A stretch of 64,000 nt of DNA, from NCBI GenBank assembly GCA_002494885.1, contig DACV01000009.1, forward strand, positions 132,626-196,625. Direction: 5' to 3'. Below, piece after piece: positions 8,757-18,286 of the stretch (positions are counted from its first letter, which is position 1; each line of letters begins with the position of its first letter). Under the pieces are notes generated by a model. The model saw only the letters and a program-made list of their open reading frames with translations. It was not told the origin of the DNA and did not search any database. The translations under genes and the position numbers were made by a program. Source of the DNA: Methanobacterium sp. UBA44 (lineage in GTDB: Archaea; Methanobacteriota; Methanobacteria; Methanobacteriales; Methanobacteriaceae).

Positions 8757-10190
8757 ATGATTGGGCAACTTAGAAGAAGAGATTTTTTTGTAATAGCGGA
8801 ACAGCTAGGCTTTATAATGATAGGCATTGGTGTAGTAACGTTATTACCCATATTGGTTGCTCTTATATATAATGAAACTGATTATATAGCCTTTTTTTTG
8901 CCATCTGTGTTTTCTATTGTTATAGGTTATGGTTTAAGAAGATTATTTGCAGGCAATAGCAAAAATATGCGTTTAAAACATGGCATGATGATTGCTGCAT
9001 TGGCATGGTTATGGGCAGCATTTATTGGAGGCCTAATATTAACACTAGCAACAAATATAAGCTTTTTAGATGGGTATTATGAAAGCATGGCTGCATGGAC
9101 AGGAACAGGAATGACCATGTTTCCTAATGTTGAAGCACTTCCAAAATCAATTTTATTTTTGAGAAGCATGGAACAGTGGATTGGAGGTCTTGGTGTTGTT
9201 ATTGTGGTTATTGGAATTTTAATTAGGCCTGGAACGGCTGCAGCAAGATTATATAAATCTGAAGCACGTGAAGAAAGAATAAGACCGAGCATTGCAAACA
9301 CGGTAAAAACTATCTGGTGGATATATCTATTTTATACTGCAGTTGGAATTATTTTATTTATCCTTGCAGGAATGCCTATTTTTGATTCTATAAATCACAC
9401 GATGACTGCAATCGCTACAGGCGGTATGTCGGTAAAGAATGACAATATTGGTGCATATCACAGCGACATGATTAATATAGTGGCTATGATAATAATGATC
9501 TTAGGTGCTACAAGCTTTCTTGTACACTATAGGGTCCTAAAAGGTAAATTATCATTTATTATTCGTGATATTCAATTTCAGGCTTTAATAATATTTACTT
9601 TTGTCTTTTCATTACTGATAATTGTAAATACAAATCTCACTTCAATGAATGCGGTTTTTAATTCAGTATCTGCCATAACAACCACAGGTTTTAGCTCACA
9701 ACCGTTAAATGCCATGGTTGCATGGCCCCAGTATGCTAAAATAATGTTTATAGGGTTGATGCTTCTTGGTGGATCAGCAGGCTCAACTGTAGGGGCTATA
9801 AAACTTATTAGAGTAATTACAGTATTGAAAAGTATCTACTGGGAGATAGCAAAGATTTTTTCCCCTGAAGGCTCTATTTTACCGAGAAAAATAGCAGATA
9901 AACAGGTAACTGATGCAGAGATTAAAGAGGCAAGCTCATTTATATCTATTTATTTTGTTTTTCTTTTTATAACATGGATAGTTTTAGTACAGTATGGTTA
10001 CGATGCCTTAAACGCTTTATTTGAAGTTTGTTCAACCCAGGGATGTGTTGGACTTTCCATGGGTATAACATCTCAAACAATGCCTCAAATCCCTCAAGTT
10101 TTCCTAATTTTTAACATGTGGATTGGTAGACTTGAAATAATTCCTGTACTTGTTTTATTAAGAGCAGCGATAGATATATTTAAAAGATAA
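8757..10190 (+). CDS. trkH: TrkH/KtrB family potassium transporter, membrane subunit (copy 1)
   Basis: 477 residues with about ten membrane segments. It forms the K+ pathway of a Trk/Ktr system. The four selectivity-loop glycines are present: WTGTGMTMF, ATGGMSV, TTTGFSS and GCVGLSMG. Strongly conserved LRSMEQWIGGLGVVIVVIGIL and LGGSAGSTVGAIKLIR segments match the family. The start is ATG 8757; the in-frame TTG at 8730 lies at the promoter. The partner NAD-binding subunit gene trkA follows after 115 bases. It is close in sequence to the copy at 19.4 kb, including an almost identical stretch around ARLYKSEAREERIRPSI. Confidence 0.93.
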   Translation: MIGQLRRRDFFVIAEQLGFIMIGIGVVTLLPILVALIYNETDYIAFFLPSVFSIVIGYGLRRLFAGNSKNMRLKHGMMIAALAWLWAAFIGGLILTLATNISFLDGYYESMAAWTGTGMTMFPNVEALPKSILFLRSMEQWIGGLGVVIVVIGILIRPGTAAARLYKSEAREERIRPSIANTVKTIWWIYLFYTAVGIILFILAGMPIFDSINHTMTAIATGGMSVKNDNIGAYHSDMINIVAMIIMILGATSFLVHYRVLKGKLSFIIRDIQFQALIIFTFVFSLLIIVNTNLTSMNAVFNSVSAITTTGFSSQPLNAMVAWPQYAKIMFIGLMLLGGSAGSTVGAIKLIRVITVLKSIYWEIAKIFSPEGSILPRKIADKQVTDAEIKEASSFISIYFVFLFITWIVLVQYGYDALNALFEVCSTQGCVGLSMGITSQTMPQIPQVFLIFNMWIGRLEIIPVLVLLRAAIDIFKR

Positions 10191-10305
10191 TTTTTTATGA
10201 AATCTTTTTATAGTATAATGAGAAATAGTTGAAAATTGGAAGGTTTAATTGAACTATTGATCTTTAAAATTATCTATAATAATATTGTTAAATTGGTGAA
10301 ATTGT

Positions 10306-10956
10306 ATGTATATAGTCATAATGGGAGCAGGGAGGGTTGGATTGCACCTTGCATCCAATCTTGTCAGTAGAGGTCATGATGTAACTCTTATTGAGAATAA
10401 TGAAAACCTGTGCACTAATGCTGCGGCGGAACTGGATGCACTTGTTATCTGCGGCAATGGTACAGATACCAAAACCCTTGAAGAGGCCAACGTTTCTGAA
10501 GCAGATGTTTTTGTTGCAGCTACAGGTAACGATGAAGCAAATCTTTTATCATGTATACTGGTTAAGCAATATGATATCTCAAAAATTATTGCAAGGCTAA
10601 GCAACCCTGATCATGAGGATGCATTTAAAAAAGTAGGCATAGATGATGTTATAAGTCCAGAATTAACTGCAGCAGGCTATCTTGAAAAATTAATAACCAG
10701 ACCTAAAGTAGCTGACTTAATAGTAATAGGTAAGGGCGATGCAGAGATACTGGATATGACAGTAAGAAATAAAAAAATTATTGGCAAACGAATAGGAGAT
10801 ATAAGTCCTACAGATGATTCTATAATAGTTGCAGTATATAAAAATGGTGAAATAACCATTCCTAAAGAAAATATGATTCTAAATGAAGGGGATAAGGTTT
10901 CAATTCTGGTTAAAACCCATGCTATTAAAGATGTAGTTAAAATGTGTACTAAATAA
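10306..10956 (+). CDS. trkA: TrkA-type potassium uptake regulatory subunit (RCK)
   Basis: 216 residues. Residues 1-130 are a TrkA-N/RCK Rossmann domain starting MYIVIMGAGRVGLHLASNL (GxGxxG nucleotide site) with a DVTLIENNE strand end that favours NAD(H). Residues 135-216 are a TrkA-C domain (GKRIGDI, NEGDKVSILVKT). It gates the TrkH channel from the cytosolic side in response to nucleotide. It lies directly downstream of trkH copy 1 with a TATA-rich gap. Start ATG 10306 follows GGTGAAATTGT. Confidence 0.93.
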   Translation: MYIVIMGAGRVGLHLASNLVSRGHDVTLIENNENLCTNAAAELDALVICGNGTDTKTLEEANVSEADVFVAATGNDEANLLSCILVKQYDISKIIARLSNPDHEDAFKKVGIDDVISPELTAAGYLEKLITRPKVADLIVIGKGDAEILDMTVRNKKIIGKRIGDISPTDDSIIVAVYKNGEITIPKENMILNEGDKVSILVKTHAIKDVVKMCTK

Positions 10957-10980
10957 TTTTCAATTTAATGAGAGTATAAT

Positions 10981-11922
10981 ATGGATTTTTTTACTCATTT
11001 TTTAGTTCCTTATATTATTTTATTTGCCCTTAAAAGCAAGAATAAACTTGAAGGTGCCTTTGGCGGAATTTCACTTGATTTTGATACTATATTCATTACA
11101 TGGGTTGGATTTTTAGCTCCTTATCTTTTTGTTTTTTCCCATAGGGGAATTACACACTCTTTTATCTTCGCCCTTGTGACATCTACCCTCTTTTTATTTG
11201 TAATTTCCAGAAAGCAGATCAATGGATTTATTAGCAGGATAGTTAAACGTGATATATCGGTGGAATTCACTTTAACTACTATTGGAATAGCTTATTTCGG
11301 CGCACTAATTCACCTATTTCTGGATTTTTTAACTTCCAGAGGGATTCCCTTACTTTATCCATTTACACTCCATAGATTCAGCGCTGAGATTTATTACTAC
11401 ATTGATGCAACCACTGCAGTTATTGCACTGATTGTTCTGGCAATTATTTACTTCAGACTTAATTCTAGATACCAGAAAGCAGCTATGGCAATCTTTATGA
11501 TTGTTCTTATCTCCTTTGGAGGTATAAGGGCGTATGAAAAGATGAATGCGCTTGATGACAATCCTGTAAATGGAAATTTCACTTATATATCTGCATATCC
11601 TACAACGGACATGTTCACATGGAATATGGTTAAAAGCGACAGTGCAAACAGCATATTTTTAACTTTCACATATAATACCCGGGATAAACAAAAATTCAAT
11701 CAAAAAATAGTGAAAACTCTTACTGTAAGTGGAGGAACGATCCGATCGGCTCAAACTGCTATTGATAGGGCAGATAATCTTCCAGAAATTCAAAATTTTA
11801 AATGGGATGCTTATTATCCTTGTATAAATGCCAGTTATAATGGAACAGTCTGGAAATTAACATATTTCGATGTTTTTGATACAGGATACCATAACAACAA
11901 TATAACTGTCTATATTCAATAA
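10981..11922 (+). CDS. YdjM/YbcI-type membrane-bound metal-dependent hydrolase (DUF457)
   Basis: 313 residues. The N-terminal half matches the DUF457 family: MDFFTHFLVPYIILF, then LDFDTIF, FSHRGITHSF (His pair) and HLFLDFLTSRGIPLLYPF, with about five membrane segments. These are presumed metal-dependent hydrolases of the membrane with unknown substrate. The last 120 residues form a soluble domain with no motif I know. It starts 24 bases after trkA behind GAGAG and may be in the same transcript. It converges with the MBL-fold gene. Confidence 0.82.
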   Translation: MDFFTHFLVPYIILFALKSKNKLEGAFGGISLDFDTIFITWVGFLAPYLFVFSHRGITHSFIFALVTSTLFLFVISRKQINGFISRIVKRDISVEFTLTTIGIAYFGALIHLFLDFLTSRGIPLLYPFTLHRFSAEIYYYIDATTAVIALIVLAIIYFRLNSRYQKAAMAIFMIVLISFGGIRAYEKMNALDDNPVNGNFTYISAYPTTDMFTWNMVKSDSANSIFLTFTYNTRDKQKFNQKIVKTLTVSGGTIRSAQTAIDRADNLPEIQNFKWDAYYPCINASYNGTVWKLTYFDVFDTGYHNNNITVYIQ

Positions 11923-11959
11923 GATTAAATTATTTATTTTTACAAATGCATTAAAAAGT

Positions 11960-12583
11960 TTACCATAATCCTTTAATAATCTTATTAGATATTTTAATAT
12001 GCTCAGAACCATTACTAACTGCAGGGCCGTGCCCTGGAAGGAGATATTCCACGTCAAGTTCTGATAATTTTTGTATTGACTCTCTGAGCACGTTTATATC
12101 CCCACCAATATCGTATCTTCCAAATCCACCATCAGCAAAAACTGTATCTCCAGATATGAGTGTTTCTCCGTCATAAAGACATATTCCGCCAATTGTATGT
12201 CCTGGAGTGTGAATTACTTCAAAATCATTGATTTTGTCACCTTCTTTTAAATGAAAATCAACTTTTGTGGGTTCAAGGGACTTCCCGAACATATAAGCAG
12301 CAGTTGCAATATTATCTCCATTTTCAATTGCTGGGGCATCTGCCTGGTGAATGGCAATTTTTGCATTGAAGAAATGGTTTCCACCAGTATGGTCAAAATG
12401 GCAATGGGTATTTATAATACGTTTAATATCTTCCACCATATTAAATCCAGCCTTTTTGATAGAATTAAACACATATTCAAAGTTTTCTCCAGTTCCAGTG
12501 TCTACTATTATATCATCAAAGAGATAAATATTTGAATCAAACCCAATACCTTCTATCATTGTGATGTTGTTAAATTTTTTCAT
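11960..12583 (-). CDS. MBL-fold metallo-hydrolase
   Basis: 207 residues, soluble. It has the metallo-beta-lactamase set: THCHFDHTGG (HxHxDH) near residue 60, HTPGHTIGGICLYDGE, SGDTVFADGGFGRYD and LPGHGP near residue 190. This pattern is of the glyoxalase II/persulfide dioxygenase-like branch; the substrate cannot be told from sequence. Start ATG 12583 follows a GTGTGATTAA ribosome site. It lies downstream of the two tRNA genes on the same strand. Confidence 0.88.
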   Translation of the reverse strand: MKKFNNITMIEGIGFDSNIYLFDDIIVDTGTGENFEYVFNSIKKAGFNMVEDIKRIINTHCHFDHTGGNHFFNAKIAIHQADAPAIENGDNIATAAYMFGKSLEPTKVDFHLKEGDKINDFEVIHTPGHTIGGICLYDGETLISGDTVFADGGFGRYDIGGDINVLRESIQKLSELDVEYLLPGHGPAVSNGSEHIKISNKIIKGLW

Positions 12584-12651
12584 TTAATCACACTTTGTGA
12601 GTAATTAAAATTGAGAATAAATTATATTTAACTGAAAAAGATTCAAAAGAG

Positions 12652-12798
<147 letters not shown>

Positions 12799-12824
12799 TA
12801 AATAATGGTTATTTGTATAATTAG

Positions 12825-12897
<73 letters not shown>

Positions 12898-12918
12898 ATA
12901 CCATAGCGCATTAAATAC

Positions 12919-12941
12919 ATTATATGTTGTTTGTATTTAAA
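12919..12941 (-). promoter_or_regulatory. Probable promoter of the tRNA-Cys/tRNA-Trp pair
   Basis: Reading the minus strand, TTTAAATAC (12933-12941) and ATATAATG (12919-12926) lie 40 and 26 bases before the mature tRNA-Cys 5' end. Either could be the TATA box. Confidence 0.4.
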
Positions 12942-13030
12942 CCTTACGGAGTAGAAAAATATCTTGAATTACTAATTAAATTGAGTGAATTTACATAAAT
13001 TAATTTTAATGATTAATCATTATGAAATAT

Positions 13031-13080
13031 GTTTATATATTACTAAATCATTATGTTATCTGTTAGGAGGCTTTAAAACG
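13031..13080 (+). promoter_or_regulatory. Promoter and ribosome site that fix the DASS gene start at ACG
   Basis: TATA box TTTATATATT (13032-13041) predicts a transcript start near 13060. AGGAGG follows at 13065-13070, and 7 nt later is ACG (13078-13080) in frame. No in-frame ATG, GTG or TTG lies between the promoter and the conserved protein. Confidence 0.5.
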
Positions 13081-14466
13081 AGGTTAAATTTAAAAACTTT
13101 AGGGATACCAATAGCCATAATTGCTTTTATAATCGTAATGCTAATTCCTATGCAAGGCTTAAGTTATCCAGGCCACGCAGCAATCGCATTACTCGTTTTC
13201 GCCATAATATTGTGGGCGACAGAAGCCGTACATCTGGCCGTTACTTCAATGATTATACTGTTTATACAGCCTATTGTAGGTGTTGCGAGCTTTGAAGATG
13301 CTGTAATTGGTTTTGCAAATGGTATTATTTTCCTCATGATTGGAGGATTCATTATTGCAGAAGCAATTCGTAAAAGTGGACTTGCTACGCGTTTAACATA
13401 TGTAATGCTTAAAAGATTTGGTACAACACCAAATAAGGGTATATTTGTATCTGTTTTCTCAACAGGTATACTTTCTGCGTGGATTGAAAACGTTGTAGCA
13501 TATGCAATGCTACTTCCAATCATTAAAGAAATAATACCGCTTATGGGCGTTAAAGACCCTGAAAAAGGAAAAAGTAACTATGCAAAATCCATGGTACTTG
13601 GTGGATCCTACGGTTCTCTGGCAGGTGGATTTGGAACAGAGATTGGTACTGCGCCTAACCTTATGGCAGCAGCATATACTGGAATTCCATTTGCAAACTG
13701 GATGGTATTCGGACTCCCACTATCATTCATCCTATTGACTGTAATATGGAAATGGCTAGGATGGGTATACAAGCCGGAAATAAAAGGAATTGTCGGTGGA
13801 ATGGATACTATATCTAACAAAATGGAATCATTAGGTTCAATGACAAAAACAGAGAAACTAACAATAGTTTTACTGCTATTTACAATTTCTTTATGGGTTA
13901 CATCAAGTATTACAGGAATAAACAGTTACTCGGTAGCTTTGATCGGTGCTGTATTCTTTTTGGCATTTAAAGTAATTGATTGGAAAGATGCGCAAACTGG
14001 TGTTGACTGGGGATTAATCATCTTCTTTGGAGGAGCACTATCTCTCGGAGTAGCATTATTGAATACTGGAGCAGCAGCATGGTTAATAAATGATATTGTA
14101 TCTTTACTTGGTCCTAATCCATCTACAGTGCTCATTACAGTCTTACTTATGGTTATTGCAGTTTGTATAACACAAGTAATGTCCAATATTGCCTTAGCAG
14201 CGATATTAGTGCCATTATCAGTTACACTCGCACAAGCACAGGGATTACCCGTAGGACAATATGCTGTACCAGTAGCAATCGCATGTAGTCTTTCATACAT
14301 GTTACCAACCGCTGATCCAACTGTGGCAATGGCTTATGGTACTAGATATGTGAAAATCAAAGAAATATTCAAAGCAGGATTCCCTTTGGTCATTATAGGA
14401 ATTATAATAACCATAATTGTTCTATTCCCCATAATTAACTTTGCCCCATGGCTTATAGGAGCGTAG
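13078..14466 (+). CDS. DASS-family (SLC13-like) anion/sodium symporter, apparent ACG start
   Basis: About 462 residues from ACG 13078, with 11-12 membrane segments. Family marks: LWATEAVHLAVTSM, a first SNT-like motif replaced by WIENVVAYAMLLPI, GGSYGSLAGGFGTEIGTAPN, and a second half with QVMSNIALAAILVPL and LPTADPTVAMAYGTRYVK. DASS proteins take up dicarboxylates, sulfate or similar anions with Na+. An upstream in-frame ATG at 12985 precedes the TATA box and is rejected. ACG may be a rare start or a mutated ATG, which would cripple the gene. A hairpin terminator follows. Confidence 0.85.
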   Translation, partial: TRLNLKTLGIPIAIIAFIIVMLIPMQGLSYPGHAAIALLVFAIILWATEAVHLAVTSMIILFIQPIVGVASFEDAVIGFANGIIFLMIGGFIIAEAIRKSGLATRLTYVMLKRFGTTPNKGIFVSVFSTGILSAWIENVVAYAMLLPIIKEIIPLMGVKDPEKGKSNYAKSMVLGGSYGSLAGGFGTEIGTAPNLMAAAYTGIPFANWMVFGLPLSFILLTVIWKWLGWVYKPEIKGIVGGMDTISNKMESLGSMTKTEKLTIVLLLFTISLWVTSSITGINSYSVALIGAVFFLAFKVIDWKDAQTGVDWGLIIFFGGALSLGVALLNTGAAAWLINDIVSLLGPNPSTVLITVLLMVIAVCITQVMSNIALAAILVPLSVTLAQAQGLPVGQYAVPVAIACSLSYMLPTADPTVAMAYGTRYVKIKEIFKAGFPLVIIGIIITIIVLFPIINFAPWLIGA

Positions 14467-14486
14467 GATAGCATAATAAGAAAAAT

Positions 14487-14517
14487 TGCAGATTATTATC
14501 TGCATCATTTATTTTTT
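14487..14517 (+). terminator. Hairpin terminator after the DASS gene
   Basis: TGCAGAT-TATT-ATCTGCA (14487-14504) is a perfect 7-bp stem, followed by TCATTTATTTTTT. It sits 20 bases after the transporter stop and before the decayed universal stress gene. Confidence 0.6.
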
Positions 14518-14581
14518 AAATATCGAAAAATTTGAATTATATAAATCCAATACCTTAAATTAAAATTGAAGGTATTATATC

Positions 14582-14895
14582 ATGTATAAAAGAATATTGT
14601 TACCAACATATAATTCAGAAATATTTCAAAAGGCAGGAGGATACTCTATTCATGCTGCAGGCTCAAAATAGCGCAGATATAGTTGTTTCACATGTAATCG
14701 ACACACATTATCTAAATTCATTACCCCAACAAGGGTAAACTCGATGACGTTATACTTAAAACAGCTGATGAATTGGGTGTTGACCAAATTGTAATGGGGG
14801 AAAACAGGTTAACATGCCCTTGAAAAGATATTAACAGGCAGTGCTACTGAAAGAGTAGTTAGAAGAGCTAAAATTCCAGTTAACATCATAATATG
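14582..14895 (+). pseudogene. Universal stress protein (UspA family), decayed
   Basis: Pieces of a Usp protein lie in different frames. MYKRILLPTYNSE... starts at ATG 14582 and hits a stop near 14668. AQNSADIVVSHVIDTHYL continues in the next frame. KLDDVILKTADELGVDQIVMG (14738 on) and ALEKILTGSATERVVRRAKIPVNII (to about 14895) follow in further frames. The middle of the protein is shortened, so there are frameshifts, stops and a deletion. Intact Usp proteins bind ATP and often sit beside transporter genes, as this does with the DASS gene. Confidence 0.85.
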
Positions 14896-14972
14896 GGTAT
14901 TAATGTCTTATATGTATGGGTACAAAAATCGATATTAATTCTTTTTGTTAATGCATGAGAAATGAATAATAG

Positions 14973-15557
14973 GTGAATATTTTGATTAAAAATAAATCAA
15001 TTGCAATTATTTTAGCTATCTTAACATTCATTACTGGAAGCATTTTAATTATAAGTATTATATTCTATACTGTCAAAATACCTCTTACTTCAATTTGGGA
15101 AAGCCAGAATCAGCTCTATGCATTCTCTGCAATTCTAATAAGTGCAGCATTAGCTTCTATGGTTTATGGTCGCGGTAGTAAACAAAGAGCAACAGATGTG
15201 GCAGAATTTTTGAATAAAAAATTAGAAATGGACATTAGAGGTAAGGATATTGCAGGATTATTAAAATTATTGGAACGATTTCCTCCATTTTTAGTAAATT
15301 TATATGTTTCTAAAAATATAAATGCTATAGAAGAGTTTAAAATTCCAATAAAGGAACATACTACTCAACTAACTGACGAAGACCTTTTAAAAATAAGAAA
15401 AATTGTAGAAATGCCCGCACCAGAACTTCAAAGCTTATTAAACGATATTTATCTGATTACTAATTTGGAACAGATTAAAATACTGGCAGAACCAAAGGCA
15501 AAACCATTAATTGAACTAAACTTGGAAGAACTAAAAAAGATTTTATTTAATTATTGA
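14973..15557 (+). CDS. Membrane-anchored protein of unknown function
   Basis: 194 residues from GTG 14973, or 191 from TTG 14982, which is better spaced from AGGTGA at 14971. Two membrane segments lie near residues 9-31 and 45-65, followed by a soluble helical domain of 130 residues (RGSKQRATDVAEFLNKKL, then DLLKIRKIVEMPAPELQSLLNDIYLI). I do not recognise the family. There are no cysteines and no catalytic-looking motifs. It converges with the PAS gene 40 bases away. Confidence 0.65.
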   Translation: MNILIKNKSIAIILAILTFITGSILIISIIFYTVKIPLTSIWESQNQLYAFSAILISAALASMVYGRGSKQRATDVAEFLNKKLEMDIRGKDIAGLLKLLERFPPFLVNLYVSKNINAIEEFKIPIKEHTTQLTDEDLLKIRKIVEMPAPELQSLLNDIYLITNLEQIKILAEPKAKPLIELNLEELKKILFNY

Positions 15558-15596
15558 AAATATTAAAGATGAATATGGAATATTAAAATTTTTAAT

Positions 15597-17054
15597 TTAA
15601 GATGTTTTTATAACCTTTTCATTAGTAATATCTCTACAAAATACAGAAATGCCGCCATTTGATGGATAAATACTAAAGTCAAGCCATAGATATGGTTTAA
15701 TCCTTCCATGAGCTTCAAAACGTTGAATTTCCTGTTTATCAATGGCATTACGGAATATAGTTTCATAAGTCGTGCCCCTTAGTTCAGGGAATCTTTCCCA
15801 AATGTTTTGTCCTATAATATCTTCAGATTCAACGCCAAAATATTCTCCTGCGCATTTATTCACGTAAATAAAACGCCATTGATGATCAAGAGCAAAAAAT
15901 CCATCCTGAATACTATCTAATATTTCTTTAAATCGGCTTTTACTTAGATTTAGTTCATCTTCAACCCTTTTACGTTCAGTATCGTCAAAAATATAACCTT
16001 TGACCTGAACAAGTTCGTCGGAATCATTGAAGATACCAACAACATTAGCAACAATATGAATCCGCATACCATCAGATCTTCTTTGCCAGCTTTGATAACC
16101 CTTTAATTTACGTTCCTTTTTAAGGCGAGTAATCATATAAGGCCAGTCAAAAGGATTAGATTTTGAAATATTCCAGTTAATCACCTGTTTACAGTCATAA
16201 AAGCCATAAATTTCAGCAAATGATGGATTACATTCTAATATTTCCCCTTCAAGAGTTGCAATGAAATCACCGGTTAAATCTTCATCAAAAAGACTGTGAT
16301 ATTTCTCTTCACTCTCCTTTAAGGCTTCTTCAGCTTCTTTGCGTTCAGTATCATCGAAAACATAACCTTTAACTTGAATGAGTTCATTTAAATCATTGAA
16401 AATCCCAATTACATTTGCAACAACATGAATTCCTTCATTATCAGGCTTTTTGTGCCAGCTTTGATGATCATAAATCTTATGCTCATATTTAAGGCGAGCA
16501 ATTAAATTAATCCAATCATCTATGTTAAATTTTGAAATGTATGAACCTACAGCTTTTTGACGGCTACTAAATCCATATATCTCGACAAATGCAGGGTTGC
16601 ATTCGAGTATTTCCCCTTCTGGTGTTGCAATGAAATCCCCAGTCAAATCATCTTCAAACCAGCGACGATACTTTTCTTCACTTTCTTGGATGGAGTCTTG
16701 AAATTTTTTGAGGTTGTTAATATCTTGAATTTGTACTAAAAACCCAGATTCAATAAGAGAGACAGTCCAATCAAAAATTTTTTCAGTCTTTTTTGATTTA
16801 TAGGACTTATTATTTTTTATGTTTTTTATTTTTGATTGAAATTTAACAAATCCTTCATTAATTAATTTTTCTTTTTTTGAAGCGATATCTGGATTATTGA
16901 ATAAATTGATTCCAAGAATATTTTCTAATTTAGAAATCTCATATATTTCTAAAGCTGATGGATTAGCATAGACTAATTTACCTTTTTTCTCATAGAACAA
17001 AATCCCTAAGGGAGATTTATCAAATAATTCTCCGAGGTTGTACTTCCTTTTTAT
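15597..17054 (-). CDS. PAS-domain sensor protein without a kinase domain, apparent ATA start
   Basis: About 485 residues if read from ATA 17054. Four PAS domains: PAS1 (YNLGELFDKSPLGILFYE), PAS2 and PAS3 (near duplicates sharing DLTGDFIAT and EGEILECNP, each followed by a PAC segment with VKGY(V/I)FDDTERK), and PAS4 (DSIQDGFFALDHQWRFIYVN). It ends after PAS4 with no histidine kinase or output domain, so it may act by binding a kinase. The frame is open back to a TGA near 17080, and the only common start (TTG 17000) lies inside PAS1. AGGAG precedes ATA 17054 by 8 nt. Confidence 0.75.
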   Translation of the reverse strand: MKRKYNLGELFDKSPLGILFYEKKGKLVYANPSALEIYEISKLENILGINLFNNPDIASKKEKLINEGFVKFQSKIKNIKNNKSYKSKKTEKIFDWTVSLIESGFLVQIQDINNLKKFQDSIQESEEKYRRWFEDDLTGDFIATPEGEILECNPAFVEIYGFSSRQKAVGSYISKFNIDDWINLIARLKYEHKIYDHQSWHKKPDNEGIHVVANVIGIFNDLNELIQVKGYVFDDTERKEAEEALKESEEKYHSLFDEDLTGDFIATLEGEILECNPSFAEIYGFYDCKQVINWNISKSNPFDWPYMITRLKKERKLKGYQSWQRRSDGMRIHIVANVVGIFNDSDELVQVKGYIFDDTERKRVEDELNLSKSRFKEILDSIQDGFFALDHQWRFIYVNKCAGEYFGVESEDIIGQNIWERFPELRGTTYETIFRNAIDKQEIQRFEAHGRIKPYLWLDFSIYPSNGGISVFCRDITNEKVIKTS

Positions 17055-17238
17055 TGTTATTTCTCCTAAAACTCAGTTTATCTATTAAATTATAGTGTTT
17101 CATGATAAATAAATTGGATAGCAAAAAAGAAATTTAGGAATATCCCGCAAGTCTATCTGAATTAATATGGATTTAAATTAAGATTTTATTAAACTCTATT
17201 TGTTTCATTTAATTCTTCTTTTATTTCTTTATGCTTAT

Positions 17239-18011
17239 TTAAGATAGATTTAATAACTCATTAAACGTTTTTGGCAATTCTTTATCCAGAATTTTTATTC
17301 CTTCTTCTGTTATGCCTCCTGGAGTTTCAACTCTTGAAATTACATCTTCAAAATGCATATTTTTTTCATGAAGTAGTTTTGCAGTACCATAAAGCGTTTT
17401 TATAACCATATCTTCGACTTCTTCTTTTGTAAAATTACTGTTTTTTAAACCCATTTCTGCAAATTTTGAGAAGATCTCTGCAATAAACGCAGGCGAACAG
17501 CTTGTTAAATCTGATCCAAATTCCAGATCTTCTTCATCCATCATCTTCACAGTGCTAATTGCATTAAACAATCTGTTTATGAGTTCTGATTCATCATCAC
17601 TACTTCTTCACTATGACAAACTAAAGATACTCCCTCATGCACTTTAGAGGTTAAACTGGGAATAATTTTGGTAACCTTTCCCTGAAAAATGCTTTTCACG
17701 GTTTCAATTGTTAATCCGGCTGAAATATAAATTATATGGGAATTTTTTGAAAGATAGGGTTTCATTTCTTTAATTACATCTTTAACAGCAGATGTGCTTA
17801 CAAAAAGGAATATTATGTGGCATTTATCAGCTAAATTGAGATTATTTTCTGTTATTTCTATTTCGGGATATTCTTTTTTGATATCTGAAAGTTTGTTCGT
17901 CGTTCGATTTGAAATAATTATTTCGCCCTGTTTTAATGCATTTGAAGATAAAAGTTCATTTATTATTAAGCTGCCCATGCTTCCGTAGCCTATAAATCCT
18001 ATTTTGCTCAT
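17239..18011 (-). pseudogene. proC: Pyrroline-5-carboxylate reductase-like gene with one frameshift
   Basis: The first part (from ATG 18011) is a Rossmann domain, MSKIGFIGYGSMGSLIINELL, ending near HSEEV. The second (to 17239) starts SDDESELINRLFNAIS and contains GSDLTSCSPAFIAEIF and VETPGGITEEGI, the ProC C-terminal domain. A single missing base near 17601 separates them; adding one base joins the frames into about 257 residues, the usual ProC length. ProC makes proline from pyrroline-5-carboxylate. The rest is clean, so this is a recent lesion, a sequence error or, less likely, programmed frameshifting. Confidence 0.85.
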
Positions 18012-18286
18012 GATTTCACTCTTTTTTGTAAATTAATCTATTTTATGGATTTATCTTGTCTAATATACCAGATTCAAGTTTGCATTCTCTAATTTTTAAA
18101 GTTAGTGGATTTCATTTAAATCAAATTCTTTGGCCCTTTTATAATCACTTTAATCAACAAAATTTAAGTGTTGAGGTTTATTTACCTTTTTAATGTAACA
18201 TGGCACTAAATGGTTGGGTATAAAACTTTATTATTTAACAAAATTTAAATATACCAGATTATATACCTATTTATTGGTGATTGAAA

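Noticed and set aside
12985..13077. ATG 12985 as start of the DASS gene
   Set aside because: It lies upstream of the TATA box and ribosome site and would add 31 residues with no similarity to the family.
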